Shown here: piece by piece, positions 60,315-64,000 of the stretch
How the letters are laid out: every line of letters begins with the position of its first letter
How positions within the stretch are numbered: the stretch's first letter is position 1
Origin: Maribellus sp. CM-23
GTDB taxonomy: Bacteria > Bacteroidota > Bacteroidia > Bacteroidales > Prolixibacteraceae
Direction: 5' to 3'
Assembly (NCBI RefSeq): GCF_021354595.1
Contig: NZ_JADWYJ010000005.1
Location: forward strand, 434,001-498,000
Length of the DNA: 64,000 nucleotides
Position numbers and translations under genes: made by a program
Notes under the pieces: generated by a model
The model's input: only the letters and a program-made list of their open reading frames with translations
Told to the model about the DNA's origin: nothing
Database searches by the model: none

Positions 60315-62093
60315 ATGAACAACGCCCGCACATTTAACCAGGAACAAAACAAGCTTTTTGAAAAAGAACTAAAAAACCTTATGCGAAAGATCAGGTGGCT
60401 GGCCTGGTACCGGCTGTCGGTTTTTATTGCGCTTTTCTTTCCGTTTTCGTTTCTGGAATTAAGTTGGGTTACAGGATTGCTGACCCTGGGTTTGCTTGTT
60501 TTGTTTTTCTACCTCATAAAAGTGAACCTCCGGCTCGACCGGCAACGGAAAAAGTGTGCCGTGTTAAAACAGCTGACGGAGGATGAATTGCTGGCACTGG
60601 ATCATTCGTTTCTGCACTTTAAAAACGGCGCTGAATTTCTCGATACCAACCACTTTTTTTCGTACGACCTGGATTTGTTTGGCGACGGGTCGCTTTACCA
60701 GTACCTGAATCGCACATCCACAATTGGCGGGGCGAAAAAGCTGGCCTCGTGGTTTATAAAGTCATCGACAAACAAAGAAGAAATTGAAAGCAGGCAGCAG
60801 GCGGTACGCGAGCTTTCAGGAAAGAGGGAGTGGCGTTTGCAGTTTTTAGCTGAAGGAAAGCTTTTTGAAGAGACCGAAGCACTGAGCCGGGAAATTACCG
60901 GTTGGTCGGAAACTGAGTTTGACCTCAGAAGTCCGGAAGCAACCAAATGGATCATTCGGCTGATTCCGGCTTTAACATTGCTCGCAATCATTCCGGCGGT
61001 TCTGGGAATTTCCAATACATATTTGGTGCTCGCCATTTTTACTCAATGGCTAATGGTGTATTTCTACCGGAAGCGCATCTCGCATTATTTCAGCTTCTTT
61101 GGCCGGAAATCGCGGTTACTTTCCAAATACATGCTGCTGCTGGATCAAGTGGAGCAGCAGGATTTTCAATCTGCCTATCTTCAGAATCTTCAGCAAGCTA
61201 TCAAGCATCCTTCGGCGGGACAAACATTCAGGCAGCTAAAGAAAAGGGTGGAGGAGTTTGAGTACCGTCAAAATCTGTTGGTGGGCTCTGTTCTGAATTC
61301 GTTCTTGCTGTGGGACATTCGTTGTGTGTTTGAGCTTTGGCGCTGGCACCGGGAGCACCACCAAAGCCTGGTAAAATGGATAGATGTTGTTGCCGAAGTG
61401 GATGCGCTAATCAGTTTGGCCAATTATGCCGACAATCATCCCGATTTTGTATATCCGCTTATCAACGACGACGATTTTGTTCTTGACGCAAAAGAGTTGG
61501 GGCACCCACTCATCCGGCAGGAAAAGAGGGTTTGCAACGATTTTGGGATTGATGGCTGGTCGAAAGTGATGATTGTAACCGGGGCGAACATGGCCGGGAA
61601 AAGTACCTTTTTGCGCACGCTCGGCGTAAATTTGTTGCTGGCACAGTCGGGTGCATCGGTTTGTGCGCAAAGTATGACGGTAACGCCCATCGATCTTTAT
61701 ACCAACATGCGGACAACGGATTCGTTGTTAAAAGATGAGTCGTACTTTTTTGCTGAATTGAAGCGTATTAAAGGAGTGCTGGACCGCCTGCAGAACGGTG
61801 ACCGTATTTTCGTGATTTTGGATGAAATGCTGAAAGGTACCAACTCGGTCGACAAGCTGAACGGCTCAAAAGAACTGATTCGGAAGCTGGTGCAGTATCA
61901 GTCGGTTTCGCTGATTGCTACCCACGATCTTAAACTAAGCGAGATGCAACAGGAATTCCCCGAACAGGTATTCAATAAGTGTTTTGAAATCAGGATTGAG
62001 AACGACGAACTGGTGTTTGATTACAAACTATCGGACGGGTTTACCAAAACCATGAATGCTACTTTTCTGATGAAAAAAATGGGGATTATTTAG
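60315..62093 (+). CDS. Membrane-anchored MutS-like ATPase
   Basis: Encodes 592 residues. Two membrane helices lie near the N-terminus (about 30-70), and another pair at about 212-250. A helical lever/core-like region follows, and the C-terminal MutS family ATPase covers about 400-592. Walker A is GANMAGKST (423-431), the ABC-type signature region is TTDSLLKDESYFFAE, Walker B is IFVILDEMLKGTNS, and the H-loop region is LIATHDLK. No mismatch-recognition domain (with its Phe-X-Glu) is present. It is unlike MutS1 and MutS2, and membrane attachment makes a mismatch-repair role doubtful. It shares a unit with obg and the PAP2 gene. Confidence 0.85.
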   Translation: MNNARTFNQEQNKLFEKELKNLMRKIRWLAWYRLSVFIALFFPFSFLELSWVTGLLTLGLLVLFFYLIKVNLRLDRQRKKCAVLKQLTEDELLALDHSFLHFKNGAEFLDTNHFFSYDLDLFGDGSLYQYLNRTSTIGGAKKLASWFIKSSTNKEEIESRQQAVRELSGKREWRLQFLAEGKLFEETEALSREITGWSETEFDLRSPEATKWIIRLIPALTLLAIIPAVLGISNTYLVLAIFTQWLMVYFYRKRISHYFSFFGRKSRLLSKYMLLLDQVEQQDFQSAYLQNLQQAIKHPSAGQTFRQLKKRVEEFEYRQNLLVGSVLNSFLLWDIRCVFELWRWHREHHQSLVKWIDVVAEVDALISLANYADNHPDFVYPLINDDDFVLDAKELGHPLIRQEKRVCNDFGIDGWSKVMIVTGANMAGKSTFLRTLGVNLLLAQSGASVCAQSMTVTPIDLYTNMRTTDSLLKDESYFFAELKRIKGVLDRLQNGDRIFVILDEMLKGTNSVDKLNGSKELIRKLVQYQSVSLIATHDLKLSEMQQEFPEQVFNKCFEIRIENDELVFDYKLSDGFTKTMNATFLMKKMGII

Positions 62094-62478
62094 AGTTGTA
62101 TCTGGTTTGTTTGCGTAAGCAGATATTCCGAAAAATCGGTATTTCCTATAAACTTTTGCTTCTTTGAGTATCGTTTCGATTGCCGCTTTGGCAGCAGTTG
62201 AATAAATTATCAAGAATGGCGGGGAGCTTTCCTTTTAATGCGACTCTTTCTCTTATTTTCTCTTTATTTGAGTGCTTTTCAGGAGGATTCTTATTCACTA
62301 TTTTTCAACTAATCATTGTTAGTTAATGAAGCCGCCAAAAAGGCAAAATACAGGTTGATTTAATTATATTTGTGGCAATCCGGTGAACTCCGCAGTTATT
62401 TGAAATACAGCATTCCCCAGATAAATTTCAATAATGTCGGCGTTCTGTATCCGGAATATAAATCTGGAAATTAGGTTA
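62094..62478. other. Intergenic region before the topoisomerase gene
   Basis: About 385 bases without a gene. AT-rich. It carries the -7 element noted at 62365 near its right end. No obvious terminator for the MutS-like gene was found. Confidence 0.4.
62365..62372 (+). promoter_or_regulatory. Predicted -7 element of the topoisomerase B gene
   Basis: TATATTTG fully matches TAnnTTTG. It would give a leader of about 100 bases. No clear -33 TTTG. Confidence 0.5.
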
Positions 62479-64000
62479 TGAGCGCAAACTACGACGAAGG
62501 AACTATTAAAACCTTAGATTGGCAGGAACACATCCGGAGGCGTCCGGGTATGTACATTGGGAAACTTGGCGACGGGTCATCAGCCGACGATGGTATTTAT
62601 GTGCTGTTGAAGGAAGTGATGGACAACTCGATCGATGAGTTTATGATGGGCTTTGGTAAAAAGATCGTGGTGAATGTGGATCAGGACAGGGTCACCATTC
62701 GCGACTATGGCCGTGGCATACCTCTCGGAAAACTGGTGGACGTGGTCAGTAAAATGAATACCGGAGCCAAATACGACAACAAGGTTTTCAAAAAATCAGT
62801 AGGATTAAACGGTGTTGGGATTAAAGCAGTAAACGCGCTTTCGTCCGATTTTACGATCAAGGCCGTTCGCGAAGGGGTAGCAAAAGAAGTTTATTTCAGC
62901 AAGGGCATCAAGCAGGGTGAAAAAGATCTTCAGGGTGTTCCGGAGGAAAACGGAACAGAAGTAACTTTTATTCCCGATGTAACCGTGTTCAAAAAGTACC
63001 GCTACATCAGCGACTACATTGTGAACATGATGAAAAACTATACTTTCCTGAATTCGGGACTTTCTGTGGAATTCAACGGAGAGCGTTTTTATTCGCGTAA
63101 CGGGCTGCGCGACCTGTTGGAAGAGAACATGGACCATGACCCAATTTACCCAATTATACATTTAAGAGGAGAAGATATTGAGGTGGCCATAACGCATGGA
63201 AACCAATATGGGGAGGACTATTATTCGTTCGTTAACGGACAACACACGACCCAGGGGGGAACCCACTTACAGGCTTTTCGCGAGGTACTGGTAAAAACGA
63301 TCAGAGATTTTTACAAGAAGGAATTTGATCCGTCAGACATTCGTGCATCGATTGTGGCGGCCATCAGTATTAAGGTTGAGGAGCCTGTATTTGAGTCGCA
63401 AACCAAAACCAAACTTGGTTCCAGAGATATTGGTCCCGACGGGCCTTCGGTAAGAGCACACGTCGGTAATTTCTTGCAAAAGGAACTGGATAACTTTTTG
63501 CACAAAAATCCGGATACGGCAGAAGTGCTGCACCGCCGGATTGTGGAGTCGGAAAGAGAGCGAAAAGCCATTTCCGGGATTAAAAAACTGGCCAAACAAC
63601 GGGCTAAAAAGGCCAATCTTCACAACAAAAAGCTGCGCGATTGCCGGGTGCATTTCAACAGCTCTCACGAACAGAAAGAAGCTTCGAGCATTTTTATTAC
63701 CGAGGGTGACTCGGCCAGTGGTTCCATTACCAAATCCAGAAACGTAAATACACAAGCCGTATTTAGTTTGAGGGGTAAGCCATTGAATACTTTTGGCTTA
63801 ACCAAAAAAGTGGTATACGAAAACGAAGAGTTTAATTTGTTGCAGGCCGCGCTGAATATCGAAGACAGCATGGAAGACCTTCGTTACAACAAAGTGATTA
63901 TCGCAACCGATGCCGACGTTGACGGAATGCACATCCGTTTGCTGCTGATCACCTTCTTTTTGCAGTTTTTCCCGGAACTGATCAAAAAGGGGCACGTGTT
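62479..64000 (+). CDS. parE: DNA topoisomerase IV subunit B (ParE type), 5' part
   Basis: The frame is open from the ATG at 62479 to the window end, covering 507 codons of an expected 600-650. GHKL ATPase features are LLKEVMDNSIDE, RDYGRGIPLGK and VGLNGVGIKAVNAL; the transducer lysine loop is QTKTKLGS. The TOPRIM domain shows ITEGDSASGS and IIATDADVDGMH. EGDSASG rather than EGDSAGG, together with the start TIKTLDWQEHIRRRPGMYIG, fits the Bacteroidetes ParE-type subunit rather than GyrB. It relaxes and decatenates DNA together with ParC, which probably lies beyond the edge. Confidence 0.88.

Overview
The window comes from a Bacteroidota (Bacteroidetes) chromosome, most like the Marinilabiliales/Prolixibacteraceae side of Bacteroidales. 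Grounds: a SusC/SusD pair behind an ECF sigma factor and FecR anti-sigma, alternative complex III (Act) genes, a type IX secretion (T9SS) sorting tail, a GNAT-containing arginine cluster with an ArgF'-type transcarbamylase, the ftsX-DUF3098-uppP-truB-queA gene order, and several promoters of the Bacteroidetes TTTG / TAnnTTTG type with little use of Shine-Dalgarno sequences. The assignment below phylum level is inference. No rRNA, CRISPR array, prophage or intact insertion sequence was seen. One tRNA (Thr, anticodon CGT) is present.

Layout. 1-2470: the 3' end of the Act respiratory complex (actC end, actD, actE, actF). 2471-3078: a gene-free stretch holding a REP-like cluster of hairpins. 3079-5120: NfeD-like protein and flotillin, a membrane-microdomain pair. 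5432-12619: ECF sigma, FecR, SusC and SusD, a nutrient-uptake locus with no enzyme beside it. 13008-15317: an ABC exporter (NatA/NatB type). 15652-17530: cysteine synthase, a DUF302 protein and a heavy-metal-binding lipoprotein; the cysteine synthase leader can fold in two exclusive ways. 17833-19080: a serpin lipoprotein flanked by near-identical terminators. 19405-24213 (minus): carB, a four-helix-bundle ORF, and carA, the last with an attenuator-like leader. 24433-36415: a long co-directional amino-acid cluster running argR, GNAT, argG, argC, argD, proC, proB, proA, a toxin-antitoxin pair, argF', hisA, hisF, hisIE.

36608-37288: an unrecognised gene with a good promoter. 37372-41232 (minus): the cell-envelope/tRNA-modification operon ftsX, DUF3098, uppP, truB, queA. 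41712-44327: the translation operon rplM, rpsI, rpsB, tsf. 44456-46222: a T9SS cargo protein. 46713-47988: two paralogous 30-residue membrane microproteins around tRNA-Thr and a small lipoprotein. 48236-56716: lysS, recJ, a HAD phosphatase, an acyltransferase, and two outer-membrane beta-barrel proteins. 56783-62093: purE, hpt, adk, obg, a PAP2 phosphatase and a membrane-anchored MutS-like ATPase. 62479 to the edge: the B subunit of a type IIA topoisomerase (parE type), cut by the window end.

The least explained items are the twin 30-residue membrane proteins, the three leader RNAs before carA, cysK and argG, the four-helix-bundle ORF that splits carA from carB, and the alanine at the acyl-specificity position of ArgF'. 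Functions are inferred by reading the sequence; no database search was run.
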